Positions 1-7,521 of a stretch of 34,311 nucleotides of DNA are shown one piece after another (positions within the stretch are counted from its first letter, which is position 1; every line of letters begins with the position of its first letter). The translations under genes and the position numbers were made by a program. The notes below the pieces were generated by a model. That model searched no databases, was not told the DNA's origin, and was given only the letters and a program-made list of their open reading frames with translations. Source of the DNA: Actinoplanes oryzae. Its GTDB lineage: Bacteria; Actinomycetota; Actinomycetes; Mycobacteriales; Micromonosporaceae. The stretch is from contig NZ_JAUQWH010000095.1 of the NCBI RefSeq assembly GCF_030757795.1, forward strand, positions 1 through 34,311, given 5' to 3'.

Positions 1-399
1 GAAGCCCCGCTGCAGCCGGTCGGCGGCCGTCTCGGCGTCACCGGCCTCCAGCGCGGCGGCGCCCTCGGTCACCAGCCGCTGGAACAGGTGCTGGTCGAGG
101 CTCTCGCGCGGGATCGACAGCACGTAGCCGTAGGGCTTGGTCCGCAGGGTCTCCCCGCCGCTGGGCGAGCGCTCGTCACCGAGCACTTTCCGCAGCTTGT
201 AGATGTAGGTCTGCAGAGTGGACAATGCGCTGCGGGGGGCGCGTTCACCCCAGAGCTCGTCGATGAGCTCATTGGTGTGCACCGGCTGGTTGTTGCAGAG
301 CAGCAGCAGGGAAAGCACCTGCCGCACCTTGGGAGCGGAGGGAGTCAGGTCGGCCGAACGGTCGATGACTTCCAGCGGCCCGAGCACGCGAAATAGCAT
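1..399 (-). CDS. SARP-family pathway activator, N-terminal part (cut by window edge)
   Basis: The 133 codons seen start at ATG 399 with MLFRVLGPLEVID, the typical opening of AfsR/DnrI/RedD-type Streptomyces antibiotic regulatory proteins. An OmpR-like winged-helix DNA-binding domain fills residues ~1-95 (KVRQVLSLLLLCNNQPV, then TNELIDELWGERAP and LQTYIYKLRKVLG, ending in the YGYVL hairpin). The bacterial transcriptional activation domain begins at about residue 100 (DQHLFQRLV). The C-terminal part lies beyond position 1. SARPs bind heptameric direct repeats spaced 11 or 22 bp and recruit RNA polymerase, so this is the likely activator of the polyketide cluster on its right. Whether it is a small SARP (~270 aa) or carries extra ATPase/TPR domains cannot be seen. 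The family call is firm; the regulon is inference. Confidence 0.93.
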   Translation of the reverse strand, partial: MLFRVLGPLEVIDRSADLTPSAPKVRQVLSLLLLCNNQPVHTNELIDELWGERAPRSALSTLQTYIYKLRKVLGDERSPSGGETLRTKPYGYVLSIPRESLDQHLFQRLVTEGAAALEAGDAETAADRLQRGF

Positions 400-755
400 T
401 GATCCCCCGAGATTGACGCCGCTGATTTGCTGACACGGCGAGTCTATGCATATTCGCCGCGGCCGGACACGCCGTGATGATGTCTGGTTTTCGCTCCGGA
501 ACCGACTGCGTTGCGTGACGGTTCTCCCGCTCGTGGCGCCGATCCGCACACAATGGTGACGTGCTGTCACCGAGATTGATCCTTCTCTGCGGGCCTGCAT
601 GATCATCCGAGCGATCTTGTACTCACTTGTGGACAAAGCGAGAACGTGCATCATCTGCCCGGTGTCCAGCGATGCTCGAGTCGCCCTCGACCTGCTCGAC
701 CCGCGCGCCATTGGGCGGCGACCGGCGGTCGAGTGCGAAACATAACGGAAACGGC
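400..755. promoter_or_regulatory. Non-coding region upstream of the SARP gene
   Basis: No convincing gene lies in these 356 bases. The stretch at 400-650 is less GC-rich than the surroundings and should hold the promoter of the leftward SARP gene. The sequence cgagattga occurs twice (~407 and ~573). At 665-693 three heptamers, TCCAGCG, TCGAGTC and TCGACCT, follow each other at exactly 11-bp intervals, the geometry of SARP operators. They read rightwards, however, away from the SARP gene and into the 3' end of the monooxygenase gene, so their target is unclear. Confidence 0.5.
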
Positions 756-1652
756 TCACCGGTCGCCGTCCGGAAGCGTTCCATTAAAGGAAACGCCCGG
801 AAGTGCGTCATACAGAAGATCCAATTGCTCGATTTCTGCACGGCAGGGGAAGAAAAGAAGCTCGTCACAACCGCTCGCCGCGTATTCCGTCACCGCGCGG
901 CGCACGGCGGCCGGCTCCGTGAGCGCCTTTCCGGCGATCCGCTCCGCCGCCGGCCCCAGAAACGAGTAGTAGCGGCGCAGATAGTCGCGGGACGCGCCGG
1001 CGGCACCCGGCCCCAGGGCGAAGTACGTCAGGGCCACCAGGTACGGCCGGCCGGGGCGGCCCTGTCCGGTCCAGGTGTGCCGCATCCGCTCGGCGAGTTC
1101 GCGGTATCCGGAGGCGGAACTGCCACCGGCGATCCATCCCGTCCCGTGGCGCGCCGCCCGGCGCATCGCGACCGGCGTGTGCCCGCCGACCCAGACCGGC
1201 GGCCGGCCCGCCGGGCGGGGACCTATCGGCTCGGCGAAGCCCCGCAGCTCGCCGGCCCAGATCTTCTCCCAGGTGGCGAGCATGTCGTCGAGCACGGCGC
1301 CGCGCCCGTCGTAGGGGACGCCCGAGGCGGTGAAATCGTCCGGACGACCGCCGGCCGACACCCCTACGGTCAACCGGCCGCCCGACAGCCGGTCCACCGT
1401 GGCGATCTGTTTGGCCAGCAACGCGGCGTTGGCCCGGTACGGGGCGATCAGAATGGTGGCGGCGAGGCGGATCCGCTGCGTCACCGCCGCGGCCGCGCCC
1501 AGCGTGACCAATGACTCGTAGTTGCCGTACACCAGCCTGTCCAGCACCGCGAGGGTGGAGAACCCGAGCTGCTCGGCCCGGTGCGCCCAGGCCGGCAGCT
1601 GCGGTCCCTCCACCCCCGGTACGGACGCCGGGAGGCCCACGCCCACACGCAT
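756..1652 (-). CDS. Luciferase-like (LLM) flavin/F420-dependent monooxygenase
   Basis: A 298-residue TIM-barrel protein of the bacterial luciferase-like superfamily. Family features include the MRVGVGLP beta-1 start, LGFSTLAVLDR, RIRLAATILIAPYR, the LSGGRLTVGVSAGG motif at ~100-115, and a late PVWVGGHTPVAMRRAARHGTGWI segment. These enzymes use reduced FMN or F420 for monooxygenation or hydride transfer. In an aromatic polyketide cluster it could be a Baeyer-Villiger, hydroxylating or reducing tailoring enzyme. The ATG at 1652 was chosen because the fold begins there, 11 bp after the methyltransferase stop; the frame is open further upstream but antisense to that gene. It is the last gene of the 4683-to-756 operon. 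The fold is secure, the cofactor and substrate unknown. Confidence 0.88.
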   Translation of the reverse strand: MRVGVGLPASVPGVEGPQLPAWAHRAEQLGFSTLAVLDRLVYGNYESLVTLGAAAAVTQRIRLAATILIAPYRANAALLAKQIATVDRLSGGRLTVGVSAGGRPDDFTASGVPYDGRGAVLDDMLATWEKIWAGELRGFAEPIGPRPAGRPPVWVGGHTPVAMRRAARHGTGWIAGGSSASGYRELAERMRHTWTGQGRPGRPYLVALTYFALGPGAAGASRDYLRRYYSFLGPAAERIAGKALTEPAAVRRAVTEYAASGCDELLFFPCRAEIEQLDLLYDALPGVSFNGTLPDGDR

Positions 1653-1663
1653 CGGCCCGCCCG

Positions 1664-2668
1664 TCAGTGCTTGCGCCCGACAACCAGCGTGTCGTACTCG
1701 CCGAGCGGCCGTGCCTCGGTGGCGGCGAAGCCCGCGGCGGTCATCCAGCCGGCGCACTCGGCCGCGGTGTACTCCGCGCCGCCCTTCGTGGTCAGCAGCA
1801 TGTCGAGGCTGATCACCAGGTTGACCGGGTCGGCCGGTTCCTCCGCCACCATGCGGTCGTAGACCAGCAGCGTGCCGCCGGGCGGCAGGGCGGCATACGC
1901 CTTGCCGATCAGCATCTGCCGCTCCTCGGGCGCCCAGTCGTGCAGCACGTGACCGATGCTGATGGTGTCGGCGGTGGGCAGGTCGTCGTGGAAAAAGTTG
2001 CCCTCCACGAACTCCGCCCGGTCGCCGAGGCCGAGGGCGGCGACGTGCTCGTCGAAGAGCGGGTGCATCGGCGGCAGGTCGAACACCCGCCCCTTCAGGT
2101 GGGGATGGGCCTTGAGCACGCCGCACACCAGGTTGCCCCGGGCGCCACCCACGTCCATCAGCGTCGTGGTCGCGGAGAAGTCGAAGGCGTCGGCCAGCTC
2201 CGGCGCGATGAGCCCGTTGAGCGCGTCCATCATGCCGACGAACCGGCGCAACCGGTCCGGGTGTCCGATCATGTCCATGTAGTCCGCCTCGGCCTGCGGA
2301 GCGCCGGTGCGCAGGGCCTCGGTGAGCCGCCCCCACGCCGGGTACAGCATGTGGTCGGCGCGCTCCAGGAAGCCGCCGACGTAGCTGGGGGTGCCGTGCA
2401 CCAGCCAGCGGGCGGCCGCCGGGGCGTTGGCGTAGCCGCCGTCAACCCGGCGCAGCAGGCCGAGCACGACGAGGACGTCGAGGAAATCACGGGTACCCCG
2501 GCCGTGCAGGCCGAGTGCGGCCCGGAGCTCCTCCTCGGTGCGCGGGCCGTCCTGCAGGTGCGCGAACAAGCGCAGCTCGAGGGCGGACAGCACGACCTTG
2601 GCCCGGCAGAAGGCGGTGCCCAGCTCGATCAGGTCGGCGGGTGTGGCGTTGTCGGCGATGGCCGTCAT
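1664..2668 (-). CDS. SAM-dependent O-methyltransferase (MT1), internal start within the fusion frame
   Basis: If translated from its own ATG (2668, preceded by GGAGGAATC), this is a 334-residue methyltransferase, the usual length of DnrK/TcmO-type polyketide O-methyltransferases. Residues ~10-100 form the winged-helix dimerisation domain; the SAM-binding loop DVGGARGN lies at ~172-179 and FDLPP at ~196-200. HVLHDW near 240-245 places a His at the position of the catalytic base (His243) in plant-type O-methyltransferases. It resembles MT2 at 19214-20242 closely in layout and motifs, so the two are probably paralogues acting on different hydroxyls of the polyketide. The same codons are the C-terminal half of the fusion reading frame. 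Confidence 0.85.
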   Translation of the reverse strand: MTAIADNATPADLIELGTAFCRAKVVLSALELRLFAHLQDGPRTEEELRAALGLHGRGTRDFLDVLVVLGLLRRVDGGYANAPAAARWLVHGTPSYVGGFLERADHMLYPAWGRLTEALRTGAPQAEADYMDMIGHPDRLRRFVGMMDALNGLIAPELADAFDFSATTTLMDVGGARGNLVCGVLKAHPHLKGRVFDLPPMHPLFDEHVAALGLGDRAEFVEGNFFHDDLPTADTISIGHVLHDWAPEERQMLIGKAYAALPPGGTLLVYDRMVAEEPADPVNLVISLDMLLTTKGGAEYTAAECAGWMTAAGFAATEARPLGEYDTLVVGRKH

Positions 2669-3568
2669 GATTCCTCCGGATCTCACGGTTGTCTGTGGTG
2701 TGCCGCCGGGCGGGACCTCGGCGAGCACGGCGGCGTCGTCGTCGCCGCGCCCGGCGGCGACGACCTCCGCGAAGCGGTCCGCCGACCGGCTGGTGACCGG
2801 CATGGCCACGCCGGCGGTCCGGGCATGGTCGACGGCGAGCCGCAGGTCCTTGCGCATGAGGCTGGTGCGGAACGCCGCCGGGGCGTAGGCGCGGCGGCGC
2901 ATCAGCTCGGCGCGGAAGGCCAGCACGGGCGAGCTGAAGCCGCTGCCCGCCACGGCACCGAGCACGTCGTCCCGGTCGAGCCCGGCCGCCTCGGCGAGGG
3001 CGACGCCCTCGGCCAGCGCGTTGACCTGCACCCCGAGCTGGACGTTGAGCACGAGCTTGAGCACGGCGGCGTTGCCCGCCGCGCCCAGGTGGCGGACCTG
3101 CTCGCCGATGGCGTCGAGCACGGGCCGGACGGCCTCGGCGTCCGCGGGGTCACCGGCGACGAGCACCCGCAGCTTCCCGGCCCGGGCCATGCCGGGGTTG
3201 CCCACCACACAGGCCTCCACCCGTCGTACGCCCCGGGCGGCCAGCCGCTCGCCGGCGCGCCGGGACCAGTCCGGCGACACGGTGGAGGTGTCCACGACGA
3301 TCGTCCCGGGCGCCATCCGGGGCACCATCCGGGCGAACAGGACGTCCTCCACCGCCTCCTCGTCGGAGAGGCTGAGCACCACCACGCCGGCTGCGGCCGC
3401 CGCTTCCCCGGCCGTCGCGGCGACCCTGGCGCCGGCGGCTGCCAGCGGTGCGGCGCGCTCCGGCGTCCGGTTGTGCACCACGACGGGAAAGCCCGCGGCG
3501 AGCAGGGCATGAGCCATCCCCGAGCCCATGGCCCCGAGGCCGGCCAGCGCCACAGTGTCCGAGGACAC
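1664..3568 (-). CDS. Fusion: beta-hydroxyacid dehydrogenase + O-methyltransferase in one open frame
   Basis: One uninterrupted 634-codon frame from GTG 3568. Residues 1-~290 form an NAD(P)-dependent dehydrogenase of the 3-hydroxyisobutyrate / 6-phosphogluconate family: GLGAMGSGM Rossmann loop at 10-18, DTSTVSPDW substrate motif at ~90-100, and NAAVLKLVLN carrying the likely catalytic Lys. Residues 301-634 form a class I SAM-dependent O-methyltransferase (listed separately). No stop separates them; a TGA just before the junction lies in the +1 frame. A GGAGGAATC Shine-Dalgarno followed by ATG is kept at the junction, so the methyltransferase could also be made alone. The start follows the SchA/CurD gene stop by 3 bp. 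It may be a real bifunctional protein or two genes joined by a small frameshift (true or sequencing); free-standing relatives of each half normally have these lengths. Confidence 0.8.
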   Translation of the reverse strand: MSSDTVALAGLGAMGSGMAHALLAAGFPVVVHNRTPERAAPLAAAGARVAATAGEAAAAAGVVVLSLSDEEAVEDVLFARMVPRMAPGTIVVDTSTVSPDWSRRAGERLAARGVRRVEACVVGNPGMARAGKLRVLVAGDPADAEAVRPVLDAIGEQVRHLGAAGNAAVLKLVLNVQLGVQVNALAEGVALAEAAGLDRDDVLGAVAGSGFSSPVLAFRAELMRRRAYAPAAFRTSLMRKDLRLAVDHARTAGVAMPVTSRSADRFAEVVAAGRGDDDAAVLAEVPPGGTPQTTVRSGGIMTAIADNATPADLIELGTAFCRAKVVLSALELRLFAHLQDGPRTEEELRAALGLHGRGTRDFLDVLVVLGLLRRVDGGYANAPAAARWLVHGTPSYVGGFLERADHMLYPAWGRLTEALRTGAPQAEADYMDMIGHPDRLRRFVGMMDALNGLIAPELADAFDFSATTTLMDVGGARGNLVCGVLKAHPHLKGRVFDLPPMHPLFDEHVAALGLGDRAEFVEGNFFHDDLPTADTISIGHVLHDWAPEERQMLIGKAYAALPPGGTLLVYDRMVAEEPADPVNLVISLDMLLTTKGGAEYTAAECAGWMTAAGFAATEARPLGEYDTLVVGRKH

Positions 3569-3571
3569 GGC

Positions 3572-3952
3572 TCAGCCCCGCGCCGGGTGCGTGTCGACGG
3601 ACAACTGGGAGATGCACCGCATGGTGGCGTTGCGGAAGTAGCGGTCGAACCCTTCCGCCGAGCCCGTGTCCCGCTGCTCGGCCAGGAAGGGCGCGAGGCG
3701 GGACTCCAGCGAATGCACGCCCTGCTGCCCGGCCATGTGCCGGGAGACGTCGGCGAGCTCGCCGTCGTAGTGGATGACCCGCACCATCAGGTCGTTCTGG
3801 ATGAACACCGCGGTGCCGAGCAACCGCCCGGACTCCGCGCCCCCGGCGTTGCGCAGGGTCGGTGTGTCCACCCGCCGGAACCCGGCGAAGATCTCGGCGA
3901 TCTCGTCCTCGTGCCCGGGCTTGACCCGATAGGTGATCGCGGCGTAGGGCAT
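3572..3952 (-). CDS. SchA/CurD-like polyketide biosynthesis protein
   Basis: This 126-residue protein opens MPYAAITYRVKPGHEDEIAEIF, continues with TAVFIQNDLMVRVIHYDG and HMAGQQGVH, and ends in ATMRCISQLSVDTHPARG. The pattern matches the SchA/CurD-like domain found in spore-pigment and pentangular-type type II PKS clusters. Its alpha/beta-barrel-like size suggests a cyclase or monooxygenase helper in ring formation; no catalytic residues are established that I can point to. The ATG at 3952 overlaps the TGA of the upstream SDR by one base, so translation is probably coupled. Family call is good, exact role uncertain. Confidence 0.82.
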   Translation of the reverse strand: MPYAAITYRVKPGHEDEIAEIFAGFRRVDTPTLRNAGGAESGRLLGTAVFIQNDLMVRVIHYDGELADVSRHMAGQQGVHSLESRLAPFLAEQRDTGSAEGFDRYFRNATMRCISQLSVDTHPARG

Positions 3953-4683
3953 CACATTCCTCCGTCTACGGTGAGAGTGGCTCCGGTGATGTAGCGGGAC
4001 AGGTCGCTGGCCAGGAACAGCACGGCCCCGGCCACCTCGTCGGGCCGGGCCAGCCGGCCCAGGGCGGTCATGGCCTCGATGCGCGCCCGCACCGGGGGCG
4101 GCGGCCCGTCGCCGGTGTCGACGACCCCGGGATCGACCAGATTGACGCGCAGGCCGCGGCGGCCGGTCTCCTTGCACAGCGAGCGGGTCAGCCCGATCAG
4201 CGCGGCCTTGGCCGCGGTGTAGTGAGCACTGCCGGGACGGCCGCGCAGGGCGACGGACGCGCCGACGTTGATCACCGATGCGCCGTCGCCCAGCTGGTCG
4301 AGCAGTGCCCGGGTGACCAGGAAGCAGCCGGTGAGGTCCACGTCCACGACCCGGTGCCACTCCTGCGGGGTCAGCCCGGCGGCCGCCGCGCTGCCGTCCA
4401 CCCCCGCGTTGTTGACCAGCACGTCCAGCCCGCCCAGCACGCGCCGGCACTCCGCCGCCAGCCCGGCCACCGCGTCTTCGTCGGTGACGTCGGTCCGGAC
4501 CGCCTCCACCCGGCCCGGGGCGCCGGCCGCGGCCTGCACCAGCTCGTCCGCGGCGGCCTTGTCCCGGTGGTACGCCGCGACGACGTCGGCCCCGGCCCGG
4601 GCGAACGCCAGCACGGTGGCCCGGCCGACCCCGCCGGTGCCGCCCGTGACCAGCACCCTCCTGCCTTGCAGCTCAAGATCCAT
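3952..4683 (-). CDS. SDR-family ketoreductase/dehydrogenase (FabG-like)
   Basis: A classical short-chain dehydrogenase/reductase of 243 residues: NAD(P)-binding TGGTGGVG (13-20), NNAG (91-94), catalytic Ser143, Tyr155 and Lys159 (YTAAK), and the terminal ITGATLTVDGGM. FabG-like SDRs in type II PKS clusters reduce a keto group of the nascent or tailored aromatic polyketide. The ATG at 4683 follows a GGGATCTCG-type leader and is the first gene of the leftward operon. It resembles the SDR at 6775-7506 in length and motif positions, so the two may reduce different positions or be diverged duplicates. Confidence 0.9.
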   Translation of the reverse strand: MDLELQGRRVLVTGGTGGVGRATVLAFARAGADVVAAYHRDKAAADELVQAAAGAPGRVEAVRTDVTDEDAVAGLAAECRRVLGGLDVLVNNAGVDGSAAAAGLTPQEWHRVVDVDLTGCFLVTRALLDQLGDGASVINVGASVALRGRPGSAHYTAAKAALIGLTRSLCKETGRRGLRVNLVDPGVVDTGDGPPPPVRARIEAMTALGRLARPDEVAGAVLFLASDLSRYITGATLTVDGGM

Positions 4684-4896
4684 CGAGATCCCTTCGCAGA
4701 CCGCGGCGCACCGGGGCACCGCCGCGACGCCCCGCCGGCGGGCCCGGCCGGGTACGACTCTGCGGCGAGCCTGCGGGGTGCGGCTCGCAAAGGTCTGGAA
4801 AGTCGGTGGACCCGGTGCCCGCCGGCGGTTCAGTGGTCTTCGAGCGGGTTCTGCGACGGTGCGGGCTCCGACCACTCCGTCCCTGGAGGACCCCGC
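4684..4896. promoter_or_regulatory. Divergent promoter region between SDR operon and P450, with SARP-type repeats
   Basis: This 213-bp gap separates the leftward SDR operon from the rightward P450. On the minus strand TCCACCG (4810-4804) and TCCAGAC (4799-4793) lie exactly 11 bp apart, and a weaker relative, TGAACCG (4832-4826), is 22 bp from the former. This is the spacing of SARP operators, oriented towards the leftward operon and about 110 bp before its ATG. The P450 has a good ribosome binding site, CTGGAGGA, at 4883-4890. Confidence 0.5.
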
Positions 4897-6099
4897 ATGA
4901 CTGCGCAGCCCGTCCGAGCCGCCGGTTTCCCGTTCAGCTCCGCCGATCCCCTCGAGCCGCCGGCGGAATACGCCCGGCTGCGGGCCCGGGAGCCGCTCAC
5001 CCGCGTCACCCTGCCCACCGGCGACCTCGCCTGGCTGGTCACGCGGCACGCCGATGTCCGCATGGTGCTGACCGATCCCCGGTTCAGCCGGGAGGCCATC
5101 ACCGCGCCGGGCGCGCCCCGCCTGCTGCCCATCGCCCAGGGCTCCAAGTCGATCTTCGTGATGGACCCGCCGGAGCACAGCCGGCTGCGCGGGCTGGTGT
5201 CGCGGGCGTTCAACCCTCGCCGGATCCTCCGGTTGCGGCCACGGGTGGAGCACATCACCGGTGAGCTGATCGACGGCATGCTGTCCGCGGGCGCCCCCGC
5301 CGACCTCATGGCGGGGCTGGCCCAGCCACTGCCCATCACCGTCATCTGCGAGCTGCTCGGGGTGCCCTTCTCCGATGTCGGCCAGTTCCGGTCGTGGACC
5401 GACGTCATGCTCAGCTTCGACGCGTCCCGCCGCGACGAGGTCATCACGGCGCGGAACCACCTCAACGACTATCTGACCCAGCTCATCGAGACGAAGCGCG
5501 CGCAACCCGCCGATGATCTGCTCAAGCTGCTCATCGACGCCCGCGACGGCGGCGACCGGCTCAGCCAGGAGGAGCTCCTGGCCTTCGGCTACACGCTGCT
5601 CGGAGCCGGCTACCACGCGACCACGAGCGGCATCGCCCACGCCGTCCTGACACTGCAACGGCTGCCCGGGGAGTGGCGCCGGCTGGCCGCGGACCGGACC
5701 CTCGTGCCGGCGGCGGTCGAGGAGCTGCTGCGCCTGTCCCAGGCGGGCGGCGGACTCGGCGCGTTGCGCATCGCCGTCGAGGACGTCGAGGTCTCCGGTG
5801 TCCTGGTCCGCGCGGGCGAGGCGATCCTGCCGTCCATCAACGCGGCCAACCGCGACCCGGACGTCTTCCCCGCGCCCGACGTCTTCGACCTGTCCCGCAA
5901 CCCGCGCCTGCACCTGGCCTTCGGCTACGGCATCCACCACTGTCTCGGCGCCCAGCTCGGCCGGATGGAGCTCGAGGTGGTGCTCGACGCCCTGCTGAGG
6001 CGGATGCCCCGGCTGGCCGTCGCCGGCGGCGAGGACGGTCTGCGCTGGAGCTCGGGCGTCGCCTTCAGCCGGCCGGCGGAGCTTCCGGTCACCTGGTGA
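4897..6099 (+). CDS. Cytochrome P450 (tailoring monooxygenase A)
   Basis: A 400-residue bacterial class I P450. The heme-binding loop FGYGIHHCLGAQLGR carries the axial Cys349; EELLR gives the ExxR motif of helix K; the C-helix has MDPPEHSRLRGL. The I-helix reads GAGYHATTS: where most P450s have an acid followed by Thr (AGxE/DT), this one has His and Ala, so proton delivery to bound oxygen must differ or use the following Thr. It would oxidise the polyketide, with the ferredoxin at 16197-16445 as a possible partner. It is the only plus-strand gene between the two leftward operons and ends convergent with the ABM genes. The start is fixed by the SD 6 bp upstream of ATG. Confidence 0.93.
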   Translation: MTAQPVRAAGFPFSSADPLEPPAEYARLRAREPLTRVTLPTGDLAWLVTRHADVRMVLTDPRFSREAITAPGAPRLLPIAQGSKSIFVMDPPEHSRLRGLVSRAFNPRRILRLRPRVEHITGELIDGMLSAGAPADLMAGLAQPLPITVICELLGVPFSDVGQFRSWTDVMLSFDASRRDEVITARNHLNDYLTQLIETKRAQPADDLLKLLIDARDGGDRLSQEELLAFGYTLLGAGYHATTSGIAHAVLTLQRLPGEWRRLAADRTLVPAAVEELLRLSQAGGGLGALRIAVEDVEVSGVLVRAGEAILPSINAANRDPDVFPAPDVFDLSRNPRLHLAFGYGIHHCLGAQLGRMELEVVLDALLRRMPRLAVAGGEDGLRWSSGVAFSRPAELPVTW

Positions 6100-6151
6100 C
6101 CGGCAACCCCGCCGGCGTGCCGGTCGCCGCGGTCAGTAGGCCGCGGCGACC
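6098..6151. terminator. Overlapping hairpins between convergent P450 and ABM genes
   Basis: Two inverted repeats share bases here. One pairs 6098-6105 with 6118-6125 (8 bp, GACCGGCA / TGCCGGTC). The other pairs 6122-6132 with 6141-6151 (perfect 11 bp, GGTCGCCGCGG / CCGCGGCGACC) around an 8-nt loop that contains the ABM stop codon. They sit at the meeting point of two convergent transcripts and probably act as a bidirectional terminator. No T-run follows, which is common in actinomycetes. Confidence 0.5.
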
Positions 6152-6444
6152 TCGTAGATACCGAACGCGGCGCCGCGTGAGCCGTCCTGCAGGGGACGCA
6201 GCGGCGCCGTCGTGCCCTTGTGCGCCGCTCCGCGCTCCCAGTTCCGGAAGAGTTCGAGGCTCTCCCACTCGCTCATCACCACGAACCGGCTGCCGTCGGT
6301 GGTGTCGCGCAGCAGTTCGTTGCGGATCAGCCCGGGCGTGCCCGCCAGCTCACGGCTGATCCGGTGATAGGCGCGGCCGACCGCGTCCGCGTCGTCCACA
6401 GGGGCGGCAGCGAAGATGAGCACCCGGGCCCGGCCCGCGCTCAT
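6133..6444 (-). CDS. Antibiotic biosynthesis monooxygenase (ABM) domain protein 2
   Basis: A 103-residue dimeric alpha/beta-barrel (ferredoxin-like) protein of the ABM family: RVLIFAAAPVDDADAV beta-1, FVVMSEWESLELFRNW in the middle (the W-E-S pattern typical of the family), and a GIYEVAAAY end. Cofactor-free ABM oxygenases such as ActVA-Orf6 and TcmH oxidise anthrones or naphthacenones to quinones. Its ATG overlaps the stop of ABM 1 by 4 bp (ATGA), so the pair is translationally coupled and may form a heterodimer or act in sequence. It is the last gene of the 18-gene leftward run. Confidence 0.86.
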   Translation of the reverse strand: MSAGRARVLIFAAAPVDDADAVGRAYHRISRELAGTPGLIRNELLRDTTDGSRFVVMSEWESLELFRNWERGAAHKGTTAPLRPLQDGSRGAAFGIYEVAAAY

Positions 6445-6773
6445 GCGCCCGGCGCCCCGGCACCGGCCATTCGGTGCACCACCGACATGGTGACCATGCT
6501 GCCCGCCGACCGGTAGGGGTGGAGCTTGGTCCGGTGCCCCACGTGCTCGGGACTGTGCTCGAACTCGCGGAACCGCGGCTCGTCCACCCAGTCACTGATC
6601 ACGTAGTAGACCGAGTCCTCGGTGGTGCTGCGGCACAGCCACTGCCCCAGGTTCGCCGGCTGGCCGGTGATCTCGTGTCCCACCCGGTGCCAGGTGTCCT
6701 CGAACTCCCGCTCCCGCCCGGGATGGATCTCCATCCGCAGCAGCACCCGGAAGACGACGTCCGGTGCGCCCAT
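6441..6773 (-). CDS. Antibiotic biosynthesis monooxygenase (ABM) domain protein 1
   Basis: A 110-residue ABM-fold protein with FRVLLRMEIHPGREREFEDTW at the start, LGQWLCRSTTEDSVYYVISDW in the core and FREFEHSPEH, matching the small quinone-forming monooxygenases or cyclase-associated ABM proteins of pentangular-type PKS clusters. It starts at ATG 6773 just after the SDR stop, with GGGGGGATC as ribosome binding site. It differs clearly from ABM 2, so the pair are not a recent duplication. In related clusters such SDR/ABM neighbours act together with the cyclases during ring closure; that role is inferred here from position. Confidence 0.85.
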   Translation of the reverse strand: MGAPDVVFRVLLRMEIHPGREREFEDTWHRVGHEITGQPANLGQWLCRSTTEDSVYYVISDWVDEPRFREFEHSPEHVGHRTKLHPYRSAGSMVTMSVVHRMAGAGAPGA

Positions 6774-6774
6774 C

Positions 6775-7506
6775 TCAGATCCCCCCGTCCACGTTGATCG
6801 TCGCACCGTTGACGAACGAGGCCAGGTCGCTCACGAGGAAGAGCACCGCGCCCGCGATCTCGTCCGGGCGGCCCAGGCGGCCCAGCGGGATCATCGTGCG
6901 ATACCGCTCAAGCACCTCCGGGCGTACAGGCTCCTCGGTCTCGATCGGTCCGGGCGCGACCACGTTCACCCGGACGCCGCGGGACCCCAGCTCCTTGGCC
7001 AGCGACCGGGTCAGGCCGATCAGCCCGGACTTCGACGCCGTGTAGTGCGCGCGCAGCGGGATGCCGATCGTCGCCACCCGCGAGCCCACGTTCACCACCG
7101 AGGCGCCCTCGCCCAGCAGCGGCAGGACGGCCTGAGTGACGGTGAACGGGGCGGTCAGATTGTTGCCGACGACCCGCCGCCACTCGTCCGCCGACAGCTC
7201 CGCGAACGGGACGTGGCTGATCACCCCGGCGTTGTTCACCAGCGCGTCGAGGCGGCCGAAGCGGACCCGGGCCTGCTCGGCCAGCCGCTCCACGTCGGCC
7301 GCGTCGCTGACGTCGGCGCGGACCAGGTGGTGCTCCCCTGGGCCGGCCTTGAGCTCGCGCGCCAGGCTCTCGACCGCCTCGCCCTCGGTGCGGTAACAGG
7401 TGAGCACATCCGCGCCGGCCCGGGCCAGCGCCAGGACGATGCCCCGGCCGATGCCCCGGCTGCCACCGGTGACCAGCACCTTCTTGCCGTGCAGTTGCAG
7501 CGTCAT
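6775..7506 (-). CDS. SDR-family ketoreductase (FabG-like) next to the ABM pair
   Basis: A 243-residue short-chain reductase: TGGSRGIG (13-20), NNAG (91-94), Ser142, Tyr155 and Lys159 (YTASK), and VNGATINVDGGI at the C-terminus. The SRG sequence after TGG suggests NADPH preference. It sits between the DUF1772 oxygenase and the two ABM proteins, in the same operon as the PKS core, so it is the best candidate for a ketoreductase acting on the nascent polyketide. The start ATG has a GAGGAGGAGAG ribosome binding site. Substrate position on the chain is unknown. Confidence 0.9.
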   Translation of the reverse strand: MTLQLHGKKVLVTGGSRGIGRGIVLALARAGADVLTCYRTEGEAVESLARELKAGPGEHHLVRADVSDAADVERLAEQARVRFGRLDALVNNAGVISHVPFAELSADEWRRVVGNNLTAPFTVTQAVLPLLGEGASVVNVGSRVATIGIPLRAHYTASKSGLIGLTRSLAKELGSRGVRVNVVAPGPIETEEPVRPEVLERYRTMIPLGRLGRPDEIAGAVLFLVSDLASFVNGATINVDGGI

Positions 7507-7521
7507 GTCTCTCCTCCTCGA

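Noticed and set aside
1511..3994. An 827-codon plus-strand open frame
   Set aside because: Antisense to the dehydrogenase-methyltransferase fusion and neighbours; composition is typical of a GC-rich mirror frame and no family is recognisable.
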